Source of the DNA: Bryoerythrophyllum caledonicum | Lineage: Eukaryota; Streptophyta; Bryopsida; Pottiales; Pottiaceae | Assembly: GCA_963971425.1 (NCBI GenBank) | Contig: OZ020516.1 | Span: 37,622,199 to 37,686,198, forward strand | Reading direction: 5' to 3' | Length of the DNA: 64,000 bases | In this document: piece by piece, positions 36,390-47,547 of the stretch | How positions within the stretch are numbered: the first letter of the stretch is position 1 | How the letters are laid out: each line of letters opens with the position of its first letter | The notes under the pieces: model-generated | Databases searched by the model: none | Seen by the model: the letters and a program-made list of their open reading frames with translations, nothing else | Told to the model about the DNA's origin: nothing | Translations under genes and position numbers: made by a program

Positions 36390-38420
36390 TTAACCCTTTA
36401 ACCCCTAAAAGCCCAGGCATTTTCCCTCATGAAACACTCCAAAACTGCCATTATCAACAAGTGGCAACGAAATTTAACATTAAAGTCTAATTTTAGACTT
36501 TTAACCGTACAATCTTAAAATAGACACGTATATGAACTTGCAGTACAAATTTGGTTGCAATCCACCACACGGATGTGAAGATTATAGCGTTTGAAGTGCA
36601 AAGAAAAGTATTTTTCCCCCCTTGCCCGGCAAGGTCAGCCTACTTTGACTAGGTATATCTTCTAATTTTTACATTGAAATGTGATCAAATCTTTTACTAA
36701 TATGACTTATATGTTGTTAGCTATTTGTGTGAAAAATTTGAGGTCAATTTGAGGGGTAATAGATGTAGAAATATACACTTTAGTGAAAGGGGGTACAAAA
36801 TGTTGACAATTACTACGTAAGTGATATGAAATTGTTTGTATCATACAAGTTGTTGCATTTGAGAATCCCAATGGTGGAAACTTTCAAAAAAAAAATCTAA
36901 TTTTAGAAAAAGAAACGACTAAAAATAGTAACATCCATAATTTTCATGAATATATGGAATAAATAAAGCATTATGGGAAAGGGCAGTGCTTGAAATTGGG
37001 TGGCCAATTTGTCCCGTTGTTGACCGCCCCCGCAGCTAGACAGGGCCGCTTCTGGCGCAGCTGGATAGGGCCCGCTTTTTTTTTTTTTTTTTGGCGGGCT
37101 CGCTTCTGGCGCGGGATGCTGGCAAGCCAGCTAACGGCTGATTGTTTGTTGTTTTTTTAAAAATTATTTCAACAACTCTTATAATAATTTTCAATGTTTT
37201 TTCTACTTGGACTTCGTGCATAGAAGTCTGGATTCCTTTCCTTGCCCTTTTTATCCCAAAATTCTGCCCCTTTTTTCTCCTCAAATTGCATTGGTTGACA
37301 TGGCTGCCCCTATAGTCCAGAGTCCCCATTTTGACCTTTGAAGGCTAATAACTTTTGAACCAAAAGTCCAAAATCATATTTGAAAAATTCCCCATATAGA
37401 TTTCTTAAAGGACAATGCAATATAAAATTTTCATAAGAATCGGAGTATTTTTTCAACTCAAAGTTACATGCCCAAAATCCAAAACGTACAAGATTGGTAC
37501 ACTTGGGCTTTTAGGGGTTAAGGCCAAAGACACTTCAAAATTGTTGATTCTAGTGCAATGAGTAAGGAAGGAAATAAAATCTTATATTGATCCTATTGGC
37601 CGTAGGATCTCCATTAAGACTTACTAAGTAACATACTCACAAAATTTCATACACTTTGACAACACGAATTGAAAGATTATAGTGTTTGAAGTCACGAAAA
37701 TGGTTCATTTTCTTCCGTGTGCCCAGTGGATCAACAGACTTTGACTTCACTTGGTATTAAATTTTTGCACTACACAAGGTCTAAATCTTTTACCATTGTG
37801 TTAAGCATGATGTTAGTTCCCTACACACCAATTTTTAGAGGTAGAGAAGGGATGTAGCATATTCAAAACAAGTATGCAAGGAGTGGAGGTTCAAAAGTTG
37901 TCAATTCACGATTAATTCTTTTGAGAATTTAATATGTTTTAGATTGATAATCTAAACGGTCAATAAGAAGGTTTACACCACATATTGTTGTAGAAAAAAT
38001 AAAAAGTGAAAAATATGAAGATCTCTAGGTTTTATGTAGAAAAGATGAAGTTTTTTCCTTGATTGCCCAAAATGTGTAAAAATGTTTGATTTGAGTTAAA
38101 AATGTTTTTTTACACTAAAGATAAGAATTTTTTTGACATTTTCAAAGAAGGTCATATTCTCTACATGTATGGAAAATATCAATGTTGATAGAGACTTCTA
38201 ACAAAATTTTGGAGGTGCCCGGAGTCCCCATTTCTAACTTTGAGTGATACTAACTTTCAAACCATGAATCCAAAAATAATAATAAAAATATCTCCATGGA
38301 GCTCTTATCAAGGAAAATCTAGTATAAAAGTTTCCCCAAAAAAGATTTTTTTCGAATTTTAGGAGCCTGCCTAAAATCATAATCGTCCCCTCAAGGGACA
38401 CTTGGGCCTTTAGGGGTTGT
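36390..38420. mobile_element. TTAA-flanked element, copy I, split near its left end by copy H
   Basis: The left terminus TTAACCC (36390-36397) is separated from the body 37522-38420 by copy H. The body starts with CCAAAGACACTTCAAAATTG, as in copy D, and ends GGCCTTTAGGGGTTGT, where TTAA has decayed to TTGT. Orientation as in copy D. Confidence 0.6.
36398..37521 (+). mobile_element. TTAA-flanked element, copy H, nested in copy I
   Basis: 1124 bp between TTAA at 36398-36401 and 37518-37521. Termini TTAACCCCTAAAAGCCCAG and CTTGGGCTTTTAGGGGTTAA form an inverted repeat of about 19 bp. Longest complete copy. Contains a GC-rich segment near 37030-37130 with a run of fifteen Ts. No transposase. Confidence 0.85.
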
Positions 38421-39440
38421 CTACAAATTATACAAACATTGGTATCTCAAATATTCATGGGTAGCTTAGAGCAACACACCGTCCCTACTTCCCCCAAATC
38501 CCTCCAAGTCCCCAAATATCTTCAAGTTCCCACTTCCCTCAAGTTCTCCAAGTCCCTATTTTCTTTAAGCCCCTCAAGTCCCTTAAGTCTCTAATTCCCT
38601 CACATCCCCCACGTCCCACTTCCCTGAAGTTCCTTAAGCCCCACTACCTTCAAGCCCCCCTAAGTCCCCCAAGCCCCTACTTTCCTCAAGTCCCTCAAGT
38701 CCCTACTTCCCTCACATCCCCAGGTCCCCACTTCCCTGAAGTCCCTTAAGTACCCACTTCAAGCCCCCCTAAGCCCCAACTACCTTTCAGGTCCCCCAAA
38801 ATCCTCACTACCCTCAATTTCCTCAAGTCCTCAATTCCCTTTAATCCCCTCAATCACTCTAACAAGTTCCAAAACATGGATCCATTGGGTATTAAGATTT
38901 AAAGGAGTAATTGGGTGCCTTACCCACACCCCCATTTGCACGATTTCATTAGCAATCATGAACCAACCAACCATGAGGCATGTTATGAAGCATGTCATAC
39001 ATGCTTCATGACATGCCAAATATCACTGAGGTTTTGGCTTCACCAATATCCTATTACGTATAGGAATGAATAGTTTCTTCATTGAACATACCTTGTTGCA
39101 TGTCAAAAGGACATATATACTGAAGAGCATTTCCACTTCTAAACCCCTATTTATATGCTAGTAATATTAAAATTATCCATAATATAAGAATGTAGGAAGC
39201 AAAGAACTCTAAGAGATCCACCATTGACCCCCTAAAGTGTAAATTAGACTATCAAAATCCACCTTAATTGGATATATTAGTGCTTGTCCTTTTCCCAAAT
39301 ATTACTTCATTTGAAGGTGAGAAGTGGCCTCTTGAAAACTTCATCTAATGAAAAGGATAGGGGTCCACTAGTGGATCATCTTTCTCTCCAAAAGGAAATG
39401 GAATTCATCCATTAAGGAATAAGGGCCTCATTAGCCGAGT
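38421..39440. repeat. Polypyrimidine minisatellite (38470-38850) and plain spacer
   Basis: About 380 bp of degenerate CCCTCAAGTCCCTACTTCC-type units on the plus strand, strongly C/T-biased. 38851-39440 has no feature beyond the inverted pair CATGAAGCATG near 38985-39010. Confidence 0.7.
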
Positions 39441-40000
39441 TGTCAAAATGGGTGGAATAGGGTCATTAGACAAGAAGAACCGACGGGCAAATCGGACCGG
39501 ACAGGCGGACAATCCGGACGAATTGCCAGAAGTACGCCCAATAAATTTTTCCAAGTAAGAAATTTGACTGTAAAAAAACACGTCACATTGTTACGTGTCA
39601 TGCCACGTTGGGACTGGGGCATGGACGTCCATGTTCGAGCAAAGATGTCCCCGAACAGGGGCGGAGACGTCCCCGCCGCTTTCCGTCCAGGCAGTGACAT
39701 CTCCGCCCTTGCCTGGAGGACCTCCCCGCCCGGACACACAGGGGCAGAGACATCCCCGGGCAAAGGCGGGGACATCCCTACCATAACATCTCCGCCCTCA
39801 CGTCCCCGGCTAGAAGGTAGTCTCTTGCTTAACGCTTGCAAAACTTGGCTTGGGCCTTGCCAAGGCCATTCCTCTCTCCCAAGGATTGGGGGAGCCATTA
39901 ATGACAGTTGGCTATTATTTTTAGGCCGGACAAGATCTTGACATTCCCGAACAATGTCAACGATTATGTCTTTGCCAATATGTGGGGAAAAAACTCTATA
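39441..40000. repeat. GC-rich block with repeated GACRTCCCCG words
   Basis: 39600-39830 repeats GACGTCCCCG / GACATCCCCG / GACATCTCCGCCC in both orientations. Frames of 125-151 codons on both strands are Pro/Gly/Arg repeat translations, not genes. Confidence 0.5.
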
Positions 40001-40017
40001 TTAGAGGTATGACTTTG

Positions 40018-40128
40018 TTTTTTTTTTTGTTTTTTTTTGTTTTTTTGTTTTTTTTTTGAAACAAATCAAAACGAAGTTGATTGCAAAAAAGGTACCAGAA
40101 CAGACAGGTGTGCCAGCTCCGGTCACAC
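40018..40128 (-). mobile_element. Small retroposon (SINE-like) with 17-bp target duplication
   Basis: A 111-bp insert flanked by identical TTAGAGGTATGACTTTG at 40001-40017 and 40129-40145. On the minus strand it begins TGTGACCGGAGCTGGCACAC and ends in GTTTCAAAAAA and an A-rich tail, the hallmark of target-primed reverse transcription. Perfect target repeats imply a recent event. Different from the (TTC)n SINE. No pol III boxes could be assigned with confidence. Confidence 0.85.
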
Positions 40129-40164
40129 TTAGAGGTATGACTTTGGAGGTCGTACTCCCTCCCC

Positions 40165-40435
40165 CTCCCCATTAGATTTGATTATTTGCTTGTCCTCCAC
40201 TATCACTTCCCCCTTCCCTTTACCTCCATACCTTGATCATTTAATTAAATGTCTTTCATTCCCATCTCTTACTCTCATCACCATTAGATTTTATAGTTTT
40301 GTTGTCTTTTTCTACCACTTCCCCCTTCATTCTATCTCCATACCATGCATATTTAATTAAATGTCTTTCATTCCCATTCCTTACACCCTCTAACCTCCAC
40401 CAGATTCAATTATTTGACTGTCTCCCACTAGATTG
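40165..40435. repeat. Tandem array, ~112-bp unit, about 2.5 copies
   Basis: TTAATTAAATGTCTTTCATT recurs at 40241 and 40353, with CACTTCCCCCTTC upstream in each unit. Confidence 0.7.
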
Positions 40436-40961
40436 AAACACATCTCTCCTAACGCCCAATTGGTCCTATTACCTTGCACTTACTGAATGTTAACAAATCA
40501 ATACAAATATTACAACATGCAGACAGACATGTGTCACTCACAAACTGTCAATACTTCCTAAGCTTTGCTTTGGATCACAATTTCTTGCAACAGAAGCCAA
40601 GCCGTCCAAACTGATTATTGCTGCCTTACACCATCCCGCGATTATGTTGATTTTACAACATCTGGAGAGATCAGCACATGCACCTTCATAATGCATGTCT
40701 GTCTTCTTGCTTCTCAAGCATCTCTTATCAGAAGTTAACTTACAAATATTATTTTAAGCTAACGTGGAGGAAACTATTTCTGGGTGGGGCCTCCTGTACA
40801 TGCACGCTGTGTCTGACTCCTAAGTTCCTGATCCGATGAGCCTGTCCTTGATTATGGATTGAAACATTACAGGTGTTCAAAGCATCTCCGAGGGTCACTT
40901 GATGAGAAACTAGTGGTCATGTGGAGGATGCTTCATGGTTTTAGTGGTTTGAAGGAAGTAA
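40436..40961. other. Unassigned spacer
   Basis: No gene or shared repeat recognised. Confidence 0.3.
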
Positions 40962-41478
40962 GGGCCGCTTCACACCTAACACCCGAGTCGAGAGTCCGTC
41001 GGTTTCCACCGATGAGATTGCTTAATGGCCAAATTCCGGCCTCTGGGCCTTCACACCGAAGGCCGTCGTCTTCCAATGTGCCTACATGGCAGTACTTTTG
41101 GAGAGTTTTGGCGCCAAGGCGACAGACTCTCGAGCAAATCTTGGGTCGCCGTTTTTAGTCGACCCAAACTTCCTCTAAGAGTCCGTCGGTTTTTTCAATA
41201 AAATAATCAAAATCTGACAAGATCTGGACCATTAGATGAAAGAAGCCAAATTTTTGGCTGATTTTTATTGGCTGATTTGTTTGGACTGATTTTTTTTGGC
41301 CTAATGATATGGGGCTTGGACTTTGGACTTGGGCTTTGGGGCTTCACACCACAACCGCCCAAAGGCTTCAATATATATATTTTAATGTTTTTTTAATCCA
41401 AAAGTTTCGACTCTTGCCATAGTTTGAGTAGAAATTTCGACAGACGGACTCTCGACTCGGCGTGGTGTGAAGCCGCCC
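40962..41478. mobile_element. Harbinger-type MITE
   Basis: 517 bp with ends GGGCCGCTTCACACC and GGTGTGAAGCCGCCC, and TAA on both sides (40959-40961, 41479-41481). The inverted repeat continues inward with CGAGTCGAGAGTCCGTC on both arms. A 3-bp TWA-type duplication with GGGCC-like ends fits PIF/Harbinger. No transposase; the interior holds more CTTCACACC words near both ends. Confidence 0.75.
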
Positions 41479-42112
41479 TAAGGTACTTGAAACTCATTAG
41501 AGGCCTAAAAGTGAAAGAGTGTCACCCTCCATGTCATACCTTACTTTATAGTCTCGTGTTAGTAACTGGGACCACATGGACTTCGGCTTGGGAAAGGTGT
41601 GGGGAACTATTGGTCAACTCTTTGAGAACTTAGGGTACAGTAGGGGAGCTTTAGCTTGCATTGAGTAGGGCTCAAGAGCATTGATTGCTATGCATTTCAG
41701 TGGTGCACAAAAATGGAGGATGAAATTCCTTATCCTCTCTTTATTTCCATATTTTCACCTTGTCTTTTTCATTTATAAACCCCTAAAGGCCCAAGAGTCC
41801 CGGGAGGGAACTCTTGGACCTTTCGGGGTTAATAGAGATTGATACACACAACTGATTGAGTGCCATTACCAACATCAAGTAAGTGATATACATACACAAA
41901 TGTGCGCATGCAGTACAACCTCAAATCCCCATAAATATTGTAAAAATCCCATGGCACGCTTGCACTCACCAGTAAAAGGCTCAGCACAAGACTTCGTATG
42001 AGAATCACATACCATACCTTTTCCCAGGCCTTGATTGCAAAAAATTTAAAACAAATGACTTGGGAAAAGTCATGAACGTGACATATGCTTTGCCGAATAT
42101 TCCCACCTTGTT
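41479..42112. other. Unassigned spacer containing a 57-bp mini-element
   Basis: Apart from 41776-41832 nothing is recognised; short frames only. Confidence 0.3.
41776..41832. mobile_element. 57-bp TTAA-family mini-element (copy M), inverted repeats only
   Basis: CCCCTAAAGGCCCAAGAGTC is followed almost at once by its complement, ending GGACCTTTCGGGGTTAA at 41832. The left target site reads TAAA, a decayed TTAA. The two terminal repeats of the TTAA family are joined with almost no interior. Confidence 0.75.
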
Positions 42113-42397
42113 CACCACACTAAAGATCTCATTTAGTGTAGTGGCACAATAGTGTATTTACCTTAGTACACTATTTGTAAATTAGTTAATAATTAGTGTA
42201 AGCAGTCAATGCTATTAACAATACTCCCAATCAACCACCTACATTAGTACACTATTTGCAAATAAGTGGCAAATTTTGGTTAGTGCCCAATCAACCGCCT
42301 ATTCTAGGACACTATTTGTAAGAAGTGGACAATTAGCCCCCAATCAAACACCTACCGGTTGCCATGCCATTAATCATCCGCGTTGCCCTTTCAATTC

Positions 42398-42597
42398 CAC
42401 ATTCACTTATCTTTCCATTTCCATTCTTGCATTCCCACTTTCAGTTCCACATTCCCTTATCTTCCGATTCCCATCCTTGCATTCCCACTTTCTATTCTAC
42501 ATTCCCTTATCTTCCCATTCCCATTCTTGCTATCCCACATTCAGTTCCACATTCCCATATCTTCCCATTCCCATTCTTGCATTCCCGCTTCCAGTTC
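42398..42597. repeat. Tandem array, four 50-bp units
   Basis: Units begin CACATTCCCTTATCTTCC and end near TTTCAGTTC. It lies in the 5' part of the pogo-type element; three staggered Phe/Pro/Ser-rich frames across it are repeat translations. Confidence 0.85.
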
Positions 42598-43429
42598 CAC
42601 TTGATTACAATTCCAAATTTTTGTGCCCACAGCCCCACCATGCTCTGCTCTTCCTAGCCCCACCTAGTTTTTGGCCCTCAGCCCCATATCACGCGATTCT
42701 AGTTTTTGCTGGATTTTTTTTTTGGACTCAAGTTTGGGCTTTGCTAGACGGGGGGAAGGGGTTGGCTTATACTCTTGGGTCGGGGCCGTGGACCAGTCCA
42801 TATAATATAGGACAAGGTCGTCCTTTCTTGAGCCAGTATTGTGTCGACCCCTCAACTCGTGTTGCGTTGTATTGTGCCTGTGTTGTACTCTAAAGTCTTG
42901 TGTCATGAACCCGTCTCCGAGTGCCTGCGTCACTTTTGGCACCTGTCAGCCCAAACTTCATCAGCCCAAGCGCCTACGTCAATCCAACCTCAATGTATGA
43001 AATTCATCCACCAATTTCATCGTTGTTGCAAAGTCGAGTGGAAACCCCTGACATTAAAACCATATATCATCCTTGTAGATGGAGTCCGTCCCCTTTGACC
43101 ACTGACCACGTGCCGTTCAGCAAGTTGCCACCATCCATACCCATCACGTCGTAGACTATAGTTGCTTGGATGGTAGAAGACAAAGCCGTCTGTAGCAGTC
43201 GTGGGCTATCCAACTGCAAAGTCCAGGCCTTCACTGAGCATTTTTGTGCGCAACGTACAACTAATCTTGTTCAAGCCACTCGTTGGTGGGCTATGCAAGA
43301 AACTCTTTGCCGACTGAAGCCCTTGCAATTGCTCCAGCAATAACGTTGACTTGCAGCACAATGGGCACAAGGGAATGCGTTTTCATCAAGACTGCCAGCG
43401 AACGGGGGCCAAAACAATTAGACTAGATT

Positions 43430-44600
43430 CAATATATTTACCCAAGGCTACTCCACTTGTTTGAAATTTATAAGAGCTTGGAGGTAAAATTCTCCCCTTC
43501 CCTTCTCATTGAACTCACTTTCTCTATACTTTTAGATTTATACCCCTCCTATCACGCACAATCTAGAGACCCTAAGGATGACAAATTCCTCACTGGAAAT
43601 ATCACGTACTCATGGATCCGACATTTTATGGATGCCAACAACATTGTTTTATTATTGCAAAAGGGCTGAATAACTTGTAGTACAGAGAAAGAAATAAAAA
43701 TTGAGAGAAACACCGCATACCATTTAGGATTGTTGCAACCGGGGATTTAATCATGTGGTTTTGATGAAAACCTCATTAAAAACTTAGATGAGACTCATTT
43801 CACAATTAATATAGGCAATGAAAGGACTTTGGATTTTTATGGGGATGTCATGGTTAAGTATGGCGATGTAATTACCGGGGGAATCAATGACCATGGTTGT
43901 GAGGATTATGACGGGAGGGCGTAGAGCCACAATAGAAGCGCCGTTGCTCATTTTTAGTAATAACAATAGTAATACCCTATTTAGGGATTAGATGATTTTA
44001 TCCCCGAAGTATGTTACCGTATGGGCCCAAAAGGATGGATGAACCAATCCATCTTTTCTTTATATTTTGAGGAACCATGCGCATATTGAGCGGATATTCA
44101 CAACGGTATAAAGTTTGTGTGGGTTGGTAATCGTTTGGAGCACAGTATGACCCCTAGATTAGCGGCCGTGTTAGCTAAAAAAAAACCATATTCAAATATT
44201 TACCCGCGTGTGCCATTCACCTTTGCCAACCGGCAAATATTTTTGTTATGTCAAAAATCAAGGATGCATGGACTAGGCGATGGGAGACAAAGAAATCTGA
44301 GCTTATTCCAAATAATGCTTGGCAAAATAACCCGCACAGCTATGGTCAATGGTTTGGTAAGCTAACGAATCCAGGTAAGCGGTTCTTTCTTGAATTAGCG
44401 GCGGATGGGGTTGAAGATGTTAACAACAAAGTTGATTGTGATCTCATGTCCAATGCTCCTAAATCTATAATTGAATGTGGTTTAGCATTAGGATTAGATG
44501 GCACATAGAATACTAACCAATTACTTCCACAACTTCAAGAGATTATTACAAAACCCCGTCCATACTTTGAAAGATTAGAAGTGCCAAATTTGCCCACGGC
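43430..44600 (+). pseudogene. DDE_1 (pogo-like) transposase remnant
   Basis: In order and in shifting frames: a DNA-binding tail WIRHFMDANNIVLL (43616-43660); the first catalytic region DETHFTINI followed by VMVKYGDVITGG (43785-43885); MTGGRRATIEAPLLIF in another frame (43908-43960); WVGNRLEHSMTPRLAAVLA (44117-44175), a corrupted form of the WVDN-x2-GH second-Asp motif; and then a good frame 44248-44508 with KIKDAWTRRWETKKSELI, GKLTNPGKRFFLELAAD and CGLALGLDGT. The order fits DDE_1 transposases of the pogo/Jerky group. Loss of the second Asp and multiple stops show it is dead. Confidence 0.7.
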
Positions 44601-45040
44601 AAATTCATGTATGCTTGTGTTTCTTTCTAATAATAAACTTGGAATTTCCTTTTCCTACCATGTTAAATTTTTTTTTTCCAATCTTGTACTGCAAATGTTT
44701 CTTTACTTATTAAGTTGCAAATTCATATCCCTTGCAAATCTAAAATTCTATTTTTCCAATGTTCTTATTTCAAATGTTTCTTTTTATTTTAAAAGTTTCA
44801 TTTTGCAAAAGTGTCATGAATGATACCTCCAATCAACAGCCTAACTATGATTTCATATTGTCCAGCCCATGCTTCTTCTCATTTGCAACTTTCAAGTGGC
44901 CATAATCACTTAAATTTTGTCCAAATTAGTAGTTGACATGTAGTGTACTATTTTGTCACTACACTAATTGCCTAGTTCAAAATTAATATACAAGCTCGTA
45001 TTTAGTGTTCACTACACTAAATGAAATCTTTAGTGTAGTG

Positions 45041-45599
45041 CCAATGGAGGTAAATCATCTTGGGCAACTGGTACAAATGTCCTATGTGCATCCAAGATGT
45101 CATCCACTTTTCAATAAAAAGGAAGAGAAATAGTAGAAAAGGCTACATCAAAGGTGGATGATGGTGCAAGGTTGGTCCACACTCAGTAGGCTGACCCACA
45201 TGGCCCCGTACAGGGGGCCATCAACTACCGTGTGGGCAGTGGCGGGTCCCACCCGACGGGGCCCAAATTATCAGCCATGCACGCATATGGATGAGCCAGT
45301 GGACCAATTTTTTTTTACTTTTCGTTGTGGTTTTTTCACTTTCGATTGTCGCCTCCTTCCTTAAGTAACAACAGGCTAATTTTACTTTCGGTTGTCGCCC
45401 CCTTATTTATTATTCATTTTTTAGAAAAAAACTCTTTCTCTACATGCTTTTCTCCTCTCGAGGTTGCTCTTGTGCAAGGCAAAAATTATATTCTACACGA
45501 TATTTTGTACAACTTCTTTTCTAGTTTTTTTCCAGAGCACACATGAGAATATCATAATTTAGACTATGCTTTAGTGAATATCCATTAAAAATAGTTGTA
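45041..45599. other. Unassigned spacer
   Basis: No gene recognised. Contains two copies of a TTTTACTTTCGGTTGTCGCC-like word near 45315-45400. Confidence 0.3.
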
Positions 45600-46541
45600 C
45601 AGTAGGGTGACATTCAAATTGGTGTTTGGGCAATTCCAGGGATGGTGTCCCACACTGCTGCCAACTTTGACGCCCTCCACAGGGCTGAAAAATTGTTCTT
45701 TTACCCTAAAATTTTGGGAACAGCATCACCTCTATGTTAAAAACATGCATACCAAATTTCAAGTCCAGAGGACTTATAAAACAAAAGATATTAAAAATTA
45801 ACCACCATGGGGTAGCTGTGAGAAAAGTTTCTCAACCGCCAACTTTGACACCATCCCAAGGATTGAGGAAATTTTTTTTGCCCATGAAATTTTTGGAGTG
45901 AGAACACCTTTATGTTGATTACATGTGTGGAAATTTTCAAGTCCAAAAAATGCACCAAAAAAAATCACATCCCAAATCTACCAACATGTGTAATTGTGAG
46001 AAAAAAAGGGAAAAACCATTTTACTACTTCCAACTTTGACACCCTCCCTAGGATTGAGGGTTTGTTATTTCAACATGAAATTTTTGACACATGGTAACCT
46101 TTATGTTGATAACATGTGGGAAAATTTTCAAGGCCAAAAAATGTATTCAAAAGAAGATATTCAAAATCTACTAACATGGGGGTTAGTTGTGAGAAAAGTT
46201 TCATAGCTGCCCACTTTGACACCCTCCCAAGAATTCAAAAAAATTGATTTGTCCATGAAATTTTGGGTATGAAGTCTCCTTCACGTCAAATACAAGTGTG
46301 GAAAATTTCAAAATCCAAAAGATTTACACAAAAAACATATACCAAGTCTACCAACATGTATTGTTGTGACAAACAAAGGGGAAAGTTTACCACTACTTCC
46401 AACTTCAACACCCTTCCTAGGATTGAGTTTTTGTTGATACATAATGAAATTTTGGCCACAAGATCATCTCTATATTGATAACATATGAGATAGATTTCAA
46501 AGCTAAAAGATGTATATACAAAAAAAAATTATTCCATATCT
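45600..46541 (+). repeat. Left 942-bp TIR with five internal subrepeats
   Basis: Five units of about 180-190 bp, marked by CCAACTTTGACRCCCTC-like words at 45661, 45839, 46030, 46210 and 46399. Each unit carries a poly-A stretch and a GTTGATAACATGTG-like word. The inner end ATTCCATATCT overlaps the transposase stop codon. Confidence 0.88.
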
Positions 46542-47547
46542 ACCAACGTGTATGTCCTCCATTAGCATCAATCACCGCTTGTAACCTTGAGGGCATAGAA
46601 TGACATAGTTGAAGGAGCTTTGTACCACTAACCAAATTCCACTCTTTTTCAAGAACTACCTTCATCACTTCTAAGTTTCTAGGGCATTCCTTGCCATGTT
46701 GCACAACATCTTTTAGCATCCTCCAGACATTCTCGATTGGATTGAGATCGGGAGAGTTTGCAGGCCAATTGAGCTTTTCGAGTTGGTGGGTTTGTCTCCA
46801 TTCTTCACATGTTTTGCTACGATGAACACGTGCACCATCTTCCATTAGCACTCCTTCTGGAAGTCTATTCAAGAAATGAATCAATTCGCCATCGTAGACC
46901 ACTTCAACTAAATCTTTAGCAGAACGTTGAGTTTTTGGCATAAAGATAAGTTGTGGCTTTTGTCCTCCAGCAAATGCACTCCAAATCATCAAAGATGTCC
47001 GTCCACTTTTAAAAGTAGGAACTATACAACTTGATGAATAACGCTCATATGCACTTCTCCAAACATGAATTTGCCGAAAACTTTTTCCAATCACAAAAGT
47101 AGATTCATCTGTCTAAACAATACGCTCCCACTCTTTTGGACTCCATCCATGGTACTTCTGAGCAAAAGCTAACCGTTGAGACATGTGATGGGATGTCAAG
47201 AAAGGTTTTTTGACTGCAATTCGACTAAAAATATCACTTTTATGTAATACCCTTTGAATAGTACGACTACACACTTGAGTATGGCACATATTAGTAATAT
47301 CTGAGACCGAGGAACGACGATGAGTTTTTGCATAACGCACAATATTATTCACATCTCTCTCACTAAGTTTTTTAGCGTGTCTTCCACCGCAAGGTTTGCG
47401 CTTATAAGTTCCATCTTCTTTAAACGTTTTTAGTAACCTCTGAACTGTTCTAACAGAAACTCCAGTAATGGCTGCAATTTGAACTCCTGTATTTCCTCCC
47501 TCACTCAAACCTATAATGCGAGCACGGATTTCATCTGAAATTGCCAT
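46540..47547 (-). pseudogene. Tc1 (DD34E) transposase with one in-frame stop
   Basis: Reads from ATG 47547 to a TAG at 46540-46542. N-terminal helix-turn-helix: MAISDEIRARIIGLSEGGNT, then GVSVRTVQRLLK; a second HTH follows with SVSDITNM and CSRTIQRVL. Catalytic residues: Asp in TDES, Asp in MEDGARVH, Glu in SPDLNPIENVW, with 34 residues between the last two (DD34E). About 335 codons, the normal length for Tc1. The only defect is a TAG at 47110-47112, just before TDES, where a Trp is usual in the family (a one-base TGG to TAG change). It cuts and pastes the element at TA sites. Its stop codon lies on the edge of the left TIR. Confidence 0.92.

Larger units (their letters stand above)
42113..45040 (+). 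mobile_element. DNA transposon with decayed pogo-type (DDE_1) transposase
   Basis: 2928 bp bounded by inverted repeats: CACCACACTAAAGATCTC...TTTAGTGTAGTG on the left (42113-42143), and CACTACACTAAATGAAATC...TTTAGTGTAGTG on the right (ending 45040). Subterminal ACACTATTTG words occur three times at 42160-42330. The target duplication is not resolved (flanks GTT and CCA). The transposase remnant is described separately. Confidence 0.65.

Noticed and set aside
39443-39941. Overlapping frames of 151 and 125 codons on opposite strands
   Set aside because: GC-rich GACRTCCCCG repeats keep both strands open; no domain.
42276-42893. 205-codon Phe/Ser/Pro-rich frame
   Set aside because: It spans a four-unit 50-bp array, and all three frames look similar; repeat translation.
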